Part shown: positions 1 through 7,881 of the stretch, one piece after another
How the letters are laid out: each line of letters opens with the position of its first letter
How positions within the stretch are numbered: position 1 is the stretch's first letter
From: an uncultured Verrucomicrobiales bacterium
GTDB lineage: Bacteria; Verrucomicrobiota; Verrucomicrobiae; Limisphaerales; CANJSG01
DNA length: 23,774 nt
Assembly (NCBI GenBank): GCA_946480965.1
Contig: CAMLMI010000025.1
Coordinates: 1-23,774, forward strand
Direction: 5' to 3'
Made by a program: the position numbers and the translations under genes
Notes under the pieces: model-generated
What the model saw: only the letters and a program-made list of their open reading frames with translations
Database searches by the model: none
What the model was told of the DNA's origin: nothing

Positions 1-58
1 GGCCGTCGGTCTTGGTCGTGCGGGGCAGGACGGCGAAGGGGAGACTGATTTCGCTCAT
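1..58 (-). CDS. korB: 2-oxoacid:ferredoxin oxidoreductase beta subunit, N-terminus only (partial)
   Basis: Only the first 19 codons are inside the window. The reverse strand reads ATG at 58-56 and gives MSEISLPFAVLPRTTKTDG, then runs off the left edge with no stop. It lies 32 bases downstream of the korA stop on the same strand, the usual alpha-then-beta order. The beta subunit would carry thiamine diphosphate and a 4Fe-4S cluster, but none of that part is visible. The assignment rests on position after korA more than on the 19 residues. The start is preceded by a pyrimidine-rich TTTCTCCGACC stretch and not by a Shine-Dalgarno sequence. Confidence 0.6.
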   Translation of the reverse strand, partial: MSEISLPFAVLPRTTKTDG

Positions 59-90
59 GGTCGGAGAAATTGGGGCTGCGGAGTTGCGGT

Positions 91-1911
91 TCAGGACTGG
101 CTGGCGGCCACGGTGGCGCGGGTGCGGTCGATGATCTCCTTCACCTTCCAGGTGAGGCCATCGACCTTGGTGATGCCCTTGATCTTGGGATCGGCGTAGC
201 GGGCGCGGAGGACGGCGGCGAACTGGCCGTAGCCGTAGAAACCCTCGTCGTTCATCTCCACCACTAAGACGTGGCGGAAGCCCTTGAAGATCTCCTCCAC
301 GCCGTTGGGCAGCGGATTGATGTGCTTGAAGTGGAGCGAGGAGACGGCGTCGCCCATCGCGCGGAACTTGTCCACGGCTTCGCGGATCGGGCCTTGGGTG
401 CTGCCCCAACCGACGAGCAGGATCTGGCCTTCGTTCGGGCCGTAGGTCTTGGGCGTGGGGAGCTCGGAGGCGAGCTTCTTGAGCTTGTTGCGGCGCTTGG
501 CCGTCATCTGCACGTGCAGCTTGGGAGAACCGGTCGGATGGCCCAGTTCGTCGTGTTCCAGTCCGGTGACGACGGGATATTTGCCGCTGGCGACGCGCGT
601 GCCCGGAGCCAAATGGCGGGTGACGCCGTCCGGCGCGGAGAGGTCGTAGGGCTTGTGGTCGGCCACGGCGCTGTAGTCGGGCGAGATGTCCTGGAAGAGC
701 TCCTTCAGGTTCGGCTCGACGAACGCCTCGATGCGGGTGGCGATGCCCTGGTCGGTCAGGATGAAGACCGGCGTGCTGTATTTGCGCGCGATGTTCACCG
801 CTTCGATCGCGGTGTAGAAGCAGTCCTCCACGCTGGCCGGAGCGAGCACCACGCGCGGGCTGTCGCCGTGGCCGCCGAAGCAGGCGATGTTGAGGTCCGA
901 TTGCTCGACGTTCGTCGGCATTCCAGTTGAGGGACCGCCGCGCTGCACGTCCACGATCACCAAGGGCATTTCCGCCATCGACGCCCAGCCGATGGCCTCG
1001 GTCTTGAGCGAGATGCCGGGGCCGGAGGAACCGGTCACGGCCACGCGGCCGCCCCAGCTCGCGCCGATGGCCATGGAGACGGAGGCGATCTCGTCCTCGC
1101 ACTGCATGAAGGTGCCGCCGTATTTCGGAAGCTCTTTGCGGAGCAGCTCCATGATGTCGGACCAAGGGGTGATCGGATAACCCGCGCCGAAGCGGACGCC
1201 GGCGGTGATCAGGCCGTAGGCGAGGGCTTCGTTGCCGTTCATCACCACCTGCTGGTGGCCCTTCAGGTCGGCGTGCTGGAACTGGTAGGTCTTGAGCAGA
1301 TTCTGCAGCTGGTGGCTGTAGCCGGCCATGAAGCAGGTGATGGCGGTCTCGGCCACCTTGGGGTCCTTCCCGGCGAAGCGCTCGTTGATCAGCTTCTTCA
1401 GCTTGTCGAGGTTCAGGTCGTAGATGCGGGCGAGGAGGCCGAGGGTATAGACGTTCTTGCCCTTGTCGCGGCCGGTGCCGCCGATGGCCTCGACGGTGAG
1501 GGAGGAAATGGGCACGCCCACGTGGCGGTATTTCTCCAGGTTCTCGGGCTTGAACTCGGTGACGTGGTCGGAGTCGTAGAGAACGATGCCGCCGAGCTTC
1601 ACGGAATTGAGGTGGCCCTCGTAGCTGTGCTGATAGAAGGCCACGAGCATGTCCGCCTCGTCGCCGGCGCTGAGCACCTCGCCGGAACCGATGCGGACCT
1701 GGAAGATGGAGGGGCCGCCGGAGATGGTGGCGGGAATGGTCATGAAGGTCATGACCTCCTGCTCGCTGCGCCCGGCGAGCCGCGCGAGGAAACCGCCGAT
1801 GGCCTGGATGCCGTCCTGGGAATTGCCGGCGATGCGGATGACTGCTTCCTGGATGTGGGTGATCTTGGGGGAACCGCTGGAAGACTCGGCGGTCGATAAG
1901 GCGTCGCTCAT
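91..1911 (-). CDS. korA: 2-oxoglutarate (2-oxoacid):ferredoxin oxidoreductase, fused gamma-alpha subunit
   Basis: This is the large subunit of the enzyme that converts 2-oxoglutarate, CoA and oxidised ferredoxin to succinyl-CoA, CO2 and reduced ferredoxin, or runs in reverse in reductive carbon fixation. The 606-residue product has the gamma domain fused at the N-terminus (about 20-200, with GGPSIFQVRIGSGEVLSAGD) and the alpha/pyrimidine-binding domain after about 225. The alpha part shows AGYPITPWSDIMELL, ECEDEIASV-type QCEDEIASVSMAIGA, TGSSGPGISL and QRGGPSTGMPT. I placed the start at the ATG at 1911; an in-frame TTG at 1923 would add four residues and is less likely. Substrate specificity (2-oxoglutarate versus another 2-oxoacid) is inferred from the fused architecture. 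It forms an operon with korB and is divergent from the PII gene. Confidence 0.9.
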   Translation of the reverse strand: MSDALSTAESSSGSPKITHIQEAVIRIAGNSQDGIQAIGGFLARLAGRSEQEVMTFMTIPATISGGPSIFQVRIGSGEVLSAGDEADMLVAFYQHSYEGHLNSVKLGGIVLYDSDHVTEFKPENLEKYRHVGVPISSLTVEAIGGTGRDKGKNVYTLGLLARIYDLNLDKLKKLINERFAGKDPKVAETAITCFMAGYSHQLQNLLKTYQFQHADLKGHQQVVMNGNEALAYGLITAGVRFGAGYPITPWSDIMELLRKELPKYGGTFMQCEDEIASVSMAIGASWGGRVAVTGSSGPGISLKTEAIGWASMAEMPLVIVDVQRGGPSTGMPTNVEQSDLNIACFGGHGDSPRVVLAPASVEDCFYTAIEAVNIARKYSTPVFILTDQGIATRIEAFVEPNLKELFQDISPDYSAVADHKPYDLSAPDGVTRHLAPGTRVASGKYPVVTGLEHDELGHPTGSPKLHVQMTAKRRNKLKKLASELPTPKTYGPNEGQILLVGWGSTQGPIREAVDKFRAMGDAVSSLHFKHINPLPNGVEEIFKGFRHVLVVEMNDEGFYGYGQFAAVLRARYADPKIKGITKVDGLTWKVKEIIDRTRATVAASQS

Positions 1912-2434
<523 letters not shown>

Positions 2435-2459
2435 GACCTCCCGCTCAAGAAGCCTACGG

Positions 2460-2498
2460 AAAACGCCGGCCGCAGCGACTGCGGCCGGCGTTTTCATT
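2460..2498. terminator. Bidirectional hairpin terminator after glnB
   Basis: A perfect 15-bp stem has arms at 2460-2474 and 2480-2494, read outward as AAAACGCCGGCCGCA and its complement, around a 5-base loop GCGAC. The A and T runs at the stem ends continue as TTTTCATTTT on the plus strand. It separates the convergent glnB (plus) and thioredoxin-like gene (minus) and can serve both. Confidence 0.9.
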
Positions 2499-2512
2499 TT
2501 CCAACTGGAGAA

Positions 2513-3715
2513 TCAGAGACCGAGCAGGCGCTTGATCTCGGATTCCAGCTTCTCGCCCCGGGCTTCGGACGAGGCGATCTTGCCCTCCTTGTCCAAGAGG
2601 AACATGGCGGGGATGGCCTGGATGCCGAACTTCTGGCCGAGGTCGTTTTCCCAGCCCTTGCCGTCGAAGTATTGCGGCCAGGTCATGCCTTGCTTCTCGG
2701 TGAAGGCGATCATCTTCTTCTTGTCGCCGGGATCGGACTCCAGGGAGATGCCGACGATCTCGAAGCCCTTGTCGTGATACTTCTTGTAGTTCTCCACGAT
2801 GTTCGGGATCTCGGCGATGCAGGGGCCGCACCATGTGGCCCAGAAATCGATGAGCACCACCTTGCCGCGCATCTTGGCGAGGTCCACCTCGGTGCCGTCC
2901 ACGGCGGTGAACTTGATCTTGGCGAGTTCGGTTTCGCGGAGGGTCTGGATGCGCTTCTCCTCGGCGGCTTCCTTTTCCTTTTCAGCCACGATGGCGGCAC
3001 CGACGGGCGTGGTCTTGATCTTGGCGAGGAAGGCCTCGGCTCCGGAGGGATCGGCGCGTTGGAGGAAGTCGATGTAGATCTCGGCGATCTTGGCGCCGGT
3101 GTCGTCGGGGAACTTTTCCAGCAAGCGGTCGGTCAACGGGGCCAGCACGGACAAGTCGGGTTTGGCGTCGGGCGCGCCCGCGCTGTGGCTGGCCTGGATG
3201 CAGAGCCACTGGTAGGCGCCGAGGCGTTGGCGGGTGCTGGCGTCGGCTGCTTCGGCCGCTTCTGCCATGCGCGGGGTGTGTTCCTTGCGGAAGTTCTCCG
3301 TGGCCTCGGTGTCCAGCTCCACGTTGGCGTAGCCCGGAGCCTCGTCGAAGCCGGGCTTGAAGCCCTTGAAGTAGATCGGGGCGGTGTAGCCCATCTGCAC
3401 GATGGCTTCCCAGCGGCGCGGGTCCTTGGGGTGCTTCTTGGCGAAGGCCAGGCCCTGCTCGGCGAAGTTCGAGAACTTCTTGTTGATCAGCTCCCAATAC
3501 TCGCGCTTCTGGGGCGTGGTGCCATCAGGGAGCTTTTCCCGGTAACCGGCCCACAGCGCGTCGTGCTCCTTGTCGGCTTCGGACTTGGCGGAGGCTTCCG
3601 CCGCCGGTGCAGCGGGCGGCTCCGCCGCGACGAGAGGCAGCGCCATCCAGCCGAGGGCCAGGGCAAGGGTGGGAAGCGAGGCGCGGGAAAGACGGCGGCC
3701 AAGAGGCGTTTTCAT
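2513..3715 (-). CDS. Exported TlpA-family thioredoxin-like protein
   Basis: The 400-residue product starts with a Sec-type signal (MKTPLGRRLSRASLPTLALA, then a hydrophobic stretch and Ala-rich cleavage region near residue 31), so it acts outside the cytoplasmic membrane. Residues about 45-265 are a charged helical region without a motif I recognise. The C-terminal TlpA/AhpC-TSA thioredoxin domain (about 270-400) has FWATWCGPC with the redox pair Cys296 and Cys299, and the cis-proline loop QAIPAMFLLDKEG. The likely role is as a thiol-disulfide reductant or oxidant in the periplasm, for example in cytochrome maturation or protein repair; the partner is unknown. The long N-terminal region is typical of TlpA-like proteins in Bacteroidota and Verrucomicrobiota. 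It lies 76 bases downstream of the PP2C gene on the same strand. Confidence 0.88.
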   Translation of the reverse strand: MKTPLGRRLSRASLPTLALALGWMALPLVAAEPPAAPAAEASAKSEADKEHDALWAGYREKLPDGTTPQKREYWELINKKFSNFAEQGLAFAKKHPKDPRRWEAIVQMGYTAPIYFKGFKPGFDEAPGYANVELDTEATENFRKEHTPRMAEAAEAADASTRQRLGAYQWLCIQASHSAGAPDAKPDLSVLAPLTDRLLEKFPDDTGAKIAEIYIDFLQRADPSGAEAFLAKIKTTPVGAAIVAEKEKEAAEEKRIQTLRETELAKIKFTAVDGTEVDLAKMRGKVVLIDFWATWCGPCIAEIPNIVENYKKYHDKGFEIVGISLESDPGDKKKMIAFTEKQGMTWPQYFDGKGWENDLGQKFGIQAIPAMFLLDKEGKIASSEARGEKLESEIKRLLGL

Positions 3716-3753
3716 GGCTCGCTATCAGACGCCGCCGTTTGCCGGGGTCAATG

Positions 3754-3763
3754 GCCAATTGGC
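3754..3763. repeat. Perfect 10-bp palindrome GCCAATTGGC
   Basis: It sits between the phosphatase stop and the start of the thioredoxin-like gene, about 40 bases upstream of the latter's ATG. It could be an operator, but with one copy and no partner site the evidence is only its symmetry. Confidence 0.2.
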
Positions 3764-3791
3764 TGTTCGCTCCTCAGAACGCGGTTCCGGC

Positions 3792-4649
3792 TCAGATCGC
3801 CTCGATGATCAGGGCGGTGGTGTTGTCCCGGCCGGAACTCTGCACGGACGACGCCACCAGGCGCGCGGCCGGGCCGGTCTCGATCTCTGACGGGGCGTCG
3901 AGCCGGAGCAGATCCGCGATGTTGTGGTCGTAGAGGCCGTCCACCAGGCCGTCGGAGCAGATCAGGAAACGGTCGCCGCGCTCGTAGCCCACGGCGCCGA
4001 CCTGGGGATCGACGAACTGGTTGCCGCCGCCGAGGGATTTCTGGAGCACGCTGCGGCGGGGATGGGTCCGGGCTTCGCGTTCGTTGATCTTGCCGTTGCG
4101 GAAGAGCCAGCCCACGTAGGTGTCGTCGTGGGAGAGCTGCTTGATCGGTCCGCCATTCGCCGGGAGATAATAGATGCGGCTGTCGCCCACGTGGCCGAAA
4201 TACATCCAGCCAGGCGTGAACCAGCAGAGGCTCAGGGTGGCCTCCATGCCCCGGCATTCGTCGTAGGCCCCACCGACATAGACCAGCGCCTTGTGGATCT
4301 GGGTGAAGAGCTCCGGCAGAACGTCGGTGAATCCCGGAGCCAAGCCCTTGGCGCGTTGCTGGAAGGAACGGGGCAACAGCGAGGTGATCTTCTCCACGGT
4401 GATGCGGCTGGCCAGTTCGCCCGCCTTGGCCCCGCCCATGCCGTCGCTCACGGCGAAGGCGTAGTCGGCCTGCTGGAGGGAGGCTTGGCCGTATTTGCCG
4501 AGGCGATGCACCTCGCGGCCGTCGAAGGTGACGGCGAGGAAGGCGTCCTCGTTGTTCTGGCGGACTTTGCCGCGGTCGGTGCTGCCGGACCATTTCAGGC
4601 CGGGGGAACCGCCGTTCGAGACAGTGGAATCCATGGGTTCGGGCATCAT
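3792..4649 (-). CDS. PP2C-family serine/threonine protein phosphatase (Stp1/PrpC type)
   Basis: This is a metal-dependent phosphoserine/phosphothreonine phosphatase. The 285-residue product has the ordered PP2C motifs: TDRGKVRQNNEDAF at 24-37 (Asp25 and Glu34-Asp35), AFAVSDGMGGAKAGELAS at about 64-81 with the metal-binding Asp-Gly pair, HVGDSRIYYL, FLICSDGLVDGLYD, and C-terminal SGRDNTTALII with Asp275. No membrane segment or extra domain is seen. The ATG at 4649 overlaps the stop of the upstream kinase-like gene (ATGA), which implies translational coupling; ATG at 4646 or 4634 are alternatives. The upstream neighbour is a tiny kinase-like protein, so the pair may act on a common substrate. 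Confidence 0.92.
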   Translation of the reverse strand: MMPEPMDSTVSNGGSPGLKWSGSTDRGKVRQNNEDAFLAVTFDGREVHRLGKYGQASLQQADYAFAVSDGMGGAKAGELASRITVEKITSLLPRSFQQRAKGLAPGFTDVLPELFTQIHKALVYVGGAYDECRGMEATLSLCWFTPGWMYFGHVGDSRIYYLPANGGPIKQLSHDDTYVGWLFRNGKINEREARTHPRRSVLQKSLGGGNQFVDPQVGAVGYERGDRFLICSDGLVDGLYDHNIADLLRLDAPSEIETGPAARLVASSVQSSGRDNTTALIIEAI

Positions 4650-5029
4650 TCGGAATCGGGGAGGATCGTGGCGAACTCGAAGTCGATCACGCAAAAACGA
4701 CCGTCGGAATGGCGGTAGGTGATGTTCCGCAGTTCGGCGTCGTCGTGCCGCACGCCGTAGTGTTCCAGGCCGGCGAAGATCTCTCGGATACGGGCTTCGT
4801 CCATGCGCTCGACCCGGCGGCCGCAGTTGGTGGTGACGATGCGGAGTTTTTCCGGATCGGCCTCCAGCAGGCGCGGCACGAAGTCGCAGCCCTTGGCCTC
4901 CAGCAGCTGAAGCACCTTCACCTCCTTGTCGTAGCGCGCCCGGGCATCGGGTCCGTGATAGGCCTTGACCACGCGACCGTCGAAGGTGAGATGCACGGTC
5001 GCGCGCAGGGTGTCCTTCACTTTGAGCAT
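4646..5029 (-). CDS. Minimal protein-kinase-like protein (127 aa)
   Basis: This short protein keeps the catalytic skeleton of a kinase-fold enzyme. It has VVKAY with Lys22 (the ATP-binding lysine position), Glu36 in EVKVLQLLEAKG (helix C), HDDAELRN at 95-102 (equivalent to HRDLKPEN, with Asp97 catalytic and Asn102 metal-binding), and VIDFEFA with Asp116 in place of DFG. After Asp116 only 11 residues remain, so the activation segment and most of the C-lobe are missing. It resembles WaaP/RIO/Bud32-like small kinases more than Hanks kinases. The gene starts at an ATG with no Shine-Dalgarno site and ends overlapping the PP2C start. The catalytic motifs are visible; kinase activity and substrate are inference. 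Confidence 0.6.
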   Translation of the reverse strand: MLKVKDTLRATVHLTFDGRVVKAYHGPDARARYDKEVKVLQLLEAKGCDFVPRLLEADPEKLRIVTTNCGRRVERMDEARIREIFAGLEHYGVRHDDAELRNITYRHSDGRFCVIDFEFATILPDSE

Positions 5030-5369
5030 GGGGATGAGCTAACCGGATCTTGCGGGGAGGCAATCCCTAGTTTTGTTCACGGTTGCCATTAGCCGCACGA
5101 ACGGCGGCAACCCCGCAAGTTGTCCACGCTGGCCAGTTTGGAACAGGCTGGCCAAACCGGATCATCCGGTCGAAGGCGACGGGAACGACGGGCGGAGAAG
5201 GTCGGCTTGAGGCGGCGGAACGCGAAACCGCGTATTCCAAGCGGAGAAGCCACCGCGGCCTTGCTTCTTGAAGGCGGACCGGCATCGTGTCGCGCCGTCA
5301 CGGCATCCTAAGTGCTGAACCAAATTTCTGCGTTAGGAACTTAACAATAGAATCCTTCATTCCACTTCC
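5030..5369. other. Intergenic region between the kinase-like gene and glutamine synthetase
   Basis: This 340-base divergent region has no plausible gene: the short frames in it match nothing I recognise. It must contain the promoters of both flanking genes. It holds a palindrome and a direct repeat, listed separately. The last 60 bases before the glutamine synthetase ATG are AT-rich, ending TTAACAATAGAATCCTTC and a pyrimidine-rich TTCCACTTCC directly before the ATG. I saw no clear sigma54 (GG-N10-GC) or riboswitch fold. Confidence 0.5.
5129..5170. promoter_or_regulatory. Candidate operator upstream of glutamine synthetase
   Basis: CTGGCCA occurs twice, at 5129-5135 and 5148-5154, 19 bases apart. 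It is followed at once by the 15-base palindrome ACCGGAT-C-ATCCGGT at 5156-5170, with perfect 7-base arms. A further ACCGGATC half-site is at 5042-5049. The clustering suggests a transcription factor site, possibly for nitrogen control or the kinase-like gene, but no regulator can be named. Confidence 0.3.
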
Positions 5370-6392
5370 ATGGCGAAATACAAATTGGAATACCTGTGGC
5401 TCGACGGTTACGAGCCCGTCCCGAACCTCCGCGGCAAGACCCAGATCAAGGAATTTGCCAGCTTCCCCAAGCTGGAAGAACTCCCCATGTGGGGCTTCGA
5501 CGGCAGCTCCACCCGTCAGGCCGAAGGCCGCAGCTCCGACTGCATGCTCAAGCCCGTGGCGGTCTATCCCGACTCCACCCGCAAGAACGGCGTGCTCGTC
5601 ATGTGCGAAGTCATGATGCCGGACGGCAAGACCCCGCATCCCAGCAACACCCGCGCGAACATCCCCGATGATCCGGGCGCCTGGTTCGGCTTCGAGCAGG
5701 AGTATTTCCTCTACAAGAACGGCAAGCCCCTCGGCTTCCCGGAATCCGGTTTCCCCTATCCGCAGGGCCTCTACTACACCGGTGTCGGCTACGACGCCGT
5801 GGGTGACATCGCCCGCGAGATCGTCGAGAAGCACCTCGACCTCTGCTTGGACGCCGGCATCAACCACGAGGGCATCAACGCCGAAGTGGCCAAGGGCCAG
5901 TGGGAATTCCAGATCTTCGGCAAGGGTTCCAAGAACGCCGCCGACCAGGTCTGGGTGGCCCGCTACCTGATGATGCGCCTCTGCGAAAAGTATGGCGTGG
6001 ACGTGAACTGGCACTGCAAGCCCCTCGGCAAGGACGTGGATTGGAACGGCTCCGGCATGCACTCCAACTTCTCCACCACCCACATGCGCGAAGTGGGCGG
6101 CAAGGAATACTTCGAGGCCCTCATGGCGGCGTTCGACAAATACAAGAACGAGCACATCGCCGTGTATGGACCGGACAACCACCTCCGTCTGACCGGACTC
6201 CACGAGACCCAGTCCATCGACAAGTTCAACTACGGCGTGGCCAACCGCGGCGCCTCCATCCGCGTGCCCCACAGCTTCGTGAACAACGGCTACAAGGGCT
6301 ACCTGGAAGACCGCCGTCCGAACTCCCAGGGCGATCCCTACGCCATCGCCGGCCGCATCCTCCAGACGATCGCGACCGTCCCGCTCAAGTAA
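5370..6392 (+). CDS. glnII: Glutamine synthetase, type II (eukaryotic-like)
   Basis: The enzyme joins ammonia to glutamate using ATP, the entry point of nitrogen into metabolism, in the cytoplasm. The 340-residue product is GSII-sized, far shorter than the roughly 470 residues of type I. It opens [20 protein letters not shown] and has [14 protein letters not shown], the metal-binding [23 protein letters not shown], the ATP/substrate segment [17 protein letters not shown], and [11 protein letters not shown] near the end. There is no type I adenylylation site, so control is probably transcriptional or by feedback. It is a single-gene unit: a long divergent leader precedes it and a hairpin terminator follows. 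The PII gene lies 2.9 kb upstream. Confidence 0.95.
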   Translation: MAKYKLEYLWLDGYEPVPNLRGKTQIKEFASFPKLEELPMWGFDGSSTRQAEGRSSDCMLKPVAVYPDSTRKNGVLVMCEVMMPDGKTPHPSNTRANIPDDPGAWFGFEQEYFLYKNGKPLGFPESGFPYPQGLYYTGVGYDAVGDIAREIVEKHLDLCLDAGINHEGINAEVAKGQWEFQIFGKGSKNAADQVWVARYLMMRLCEKYGVDVNWHCKPLGKDVDWNGSGMHSNFSTTHMREVGGKEYFEALMAAFDKYKNEHIAVYGPDNHLRLTGLHETQSIDKFNYGVANRGASIRVPHSFVNNGYKGYLEDRRPNSQGDPYAIAGRILQTIATVPLK

Positions 6393-6426
6393 GCCGGACC
6401 GGACCGCTCCTGCGGTTCAAACGAAC

Positions 6427-6458
6427 AGAGCCGCCGTGGTTCACGGCGGCTCTTTTTG
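6427..6458 (+). terminator. Rho-independent terminator of glutamine synthetase
   Basis: A 12-bp perfect stem (AGAGCCGCCGTG at 6427-6438 and its complement at 6442-6453) with a 3-base loop is followed by a T run. It begins 35 bases after the glutamine synthetase stop. Confidence 0.9.
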
Positions 6459-6462
6459 CTTT

Positions 6463-6541
6463 CGGAGCGCGGAGCATCCGCTCCGCTGCGGGCAACTTCT
6501 GCGCAACAGGACGCCTTGGCGGAGCGATGCTCCGCGCTCCG
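6463..6541. repeat. REP-like long inverted repeat
   Basis: The left arm at 6463-6485 (23 bases, beginning CGGAGCGCGGAGCATCC) and the right arm at 6520-6541 (22 bases) are inverted copies, differing by one missing base. A 34-base spacer lies between. The left arm also contains its own small hairpin (GCGGAG/CTCCGC). It fills the gap between the glutamine synthetase terminator and the stop of the convergent ATP-grasp-like gene. Such GC-rich inverted pairs in convergent gaps are typical of REP/BIME elements moved by REP-associated tyrosine transposases; no such transposase is in the window. Confidence 0.55.
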
Positions 6542-6543
6542 GC

Positions 6544-7881
6544 TCACGCCGCTGCCGCCACGCACGGAGCCAGCACCGCGTCCTTCATCCCGTGGATGAT
6601 CTTCTTGTCCGCCGGGCAGAGCGTCGCCAACACGCCGCCGAGCTGCGGTTTCGCCGAGTCAATCTCGCCGTGGACAAAGTAGTAGGGGCAGAGCCGCGCC
6701 CGGGCCGGCATCGGTTCCACCGTGCCAGTCGCGAAATTGAACCAGGCCGAATCCACCACGCGCGTCTTGTGGAATCTTTGCAGCACATACGGTGAACGGG
6801 GGAACGCCTCCAGCGCCTTGTCCACCGCCACAGACCATTCGCCCGCCGACAGATCGCTGCCAAGATACACGCCGCGCGAACCCCAAGCCTCTTCGGAATA
6901 GCCGGACACCTTCAGGATCAGCTCCCGCTCCCGCTGCGACAGCGTCTTGAGCTGCCGCCAATCGGTCAGTCCTAGCTCCGGATAAGCCGCGTGCGGCGGC
7001 AACGGCGCGGGGTCCACCACCCAGGTGTAGGGGATGTGCTTCAGCAGCCGGTTGAGAAACGCCTCGCCCAGCTCCTGTCGCCAGTGCTCGCGCAGGTTGC
7101 GGTTCCACAGCAGCGCGAAGAGCAGCTTCTCCTCGAAGATCGGCTTGGGCGGCGGCGTCAACCGCAGCCGCTTCTCCGCCGCGCGGGCGAAGATTGCTTG
7201 GGCATTGGCCACGTTCGCCGTGTCGAACAGCTCGAAAAACCGATAGACCGCGTCCCCATCGGCGAAGTCCGTGAACTCCGAACTCCGAACTCCGAACTCC
7301 GAACTTCCAGATTGGTTCAGCTCCTCCGCCAACCACGCCATCTCCGGCCGATAACCGCCGGCTTCTTCCGAGACGACCAAGTGGACCCGCTCCGCCGCGC
7401 CGAAGATCCCGGCGAATCCGTCGTGCATCCCGCGTTCGCCGCCGAGCAGTCGCTCGCCCATTCCGAGCCGATGGTAGGTCTGGTTCAACCACGCGGTCAG
7501 ACCGATGCCGCCCGGCACGCTGTCCAGCTCGGTGATGTGGAAGCCGTCTTCCGTCAGGAGAATGTCGGGCCGGATGACCCTTGGAACCTCGCTCTTGAAG
7601 GCGGCCTGGCGCTGAAGGGCGACCAGCCAGTCGGGTTTGCCCTGGTCGAGCAGCGCCGCGATCCACGCCGGCTGTTTCCCTTCCACGCTGCGGCGATAGA
7701 GCAGGTTCACCGCGCGGTAGAATTGGAGCAGCACGCGGCCGAGCGACTCGATCTCTTTGGCCAGCTTCGCGTCCAAGGCGAACGGCTCCGGCGAAATCCG
7801 CCAATGCTGGTCGGTGAACAGCCCCCCGGCGGGCAGGGCGTCACGGATGGCTTGGGCGCGGTCGGCGGGGGATGAAGTCAC
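6544..7881 (-). CDS. ATP-grasp-like protein of unknown function
   Basis: The 445-residue product is probably an ATP-grasp-superfamily enzyme of the glutathionylspermidine-synthase-like or circularly permuted kind. The segment VIRPDILLTEDGFHITELDS at about 102-121 followed by VPGGIGLTAWLN has the look of an ATP-grasp acidic metal site. Near the end are SPYVLQRFHKTRVVDSAWF and a tail with RLCPYYFV. No substrate can be named. I chose the GTG at 7881, whose GTGA overlaps the stop of the upstream Uma2 gene; no ATG fits this boundary. Residues about 191-204 (SGSSEFGVRSSEFT) come from an in-frame 7-bp microsatellite and look like an insertion into a linker. The family call is by eye and moderate at best. 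Confidence 0.5.
   Translation of the reverse strand: MTSSPADRAQAIRDALPAGGLFTDQHWRISPEPFALDAKLAKEIESLGRVLLQFYRAVNLLYRRSVEGKQPAWIAALLDQGKPDWLVALQRQAAFKSEVPRVIRPDILLTEDGFHITELDSVPGGIGLTAWLNQTYHRLGMGERLLGGERGMHDGFAGIFGAAERVHLVVSEEAGGYRPEMAWLAEELNQSGSSEFGVRSSEFTDFADGDAVYRFFELFDTANVANAQAIFARAAEKRLRLTPPPKPIFEEKLLFALLWNRNLREHWRQELGEAFLNRLLKHIPYTWVVDPAPLPPHAAYPELGLTDWRQLKTLSQRERELILKVSGYSEEAWGSRGVYLGSDLSAGEWSVAVDKALEAFPRSPYVLQRFHKTRVVDSAWFNFATGTVEPMPARARLCPYYFVHGEIDSAKPQLGGVLATLCPADKKIIHGMKDAVLAPCVAAAA
7273..7307. repeat. Heptanucleotide microsatellite inside a coding region
   Basis: GAACTCC is repeated four times in perfect tandem at 7273-7300, with a fifth, slightly altered copy (GAACTTCC) after it. 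On the coding strand it reads GGAGTTC and encodes SSEFGVRSSEF. Because 7 is not a multiple of 3, gain or loss of one unit shifts the reading frame of the ATP-grasp-like gene. Confidence 0.9.

Noticed and set aside
271..1899. Long plus-strand open frames opposite korA
   Set aside because: They are antisense shadows of a high-G+C gene. Their translations are Val/Gly/Asp/Leu-rich with no motif, while the minus strand is plainly KorA.
2672..3808. 378-residue plus-strand frame opposite the thioredoxin-like gene
   Set aside because: Antisense artefact. The minus strand has a signal peptide and WCGPC.
4650..5063. N-terminal extension of the phosphatase frame to 5063
   Set aside because: It covers the kinase-like gene in another frame and reads as Arg/Pro-rich nonsense. 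The ATGA overlap gives a natural start at 4649.
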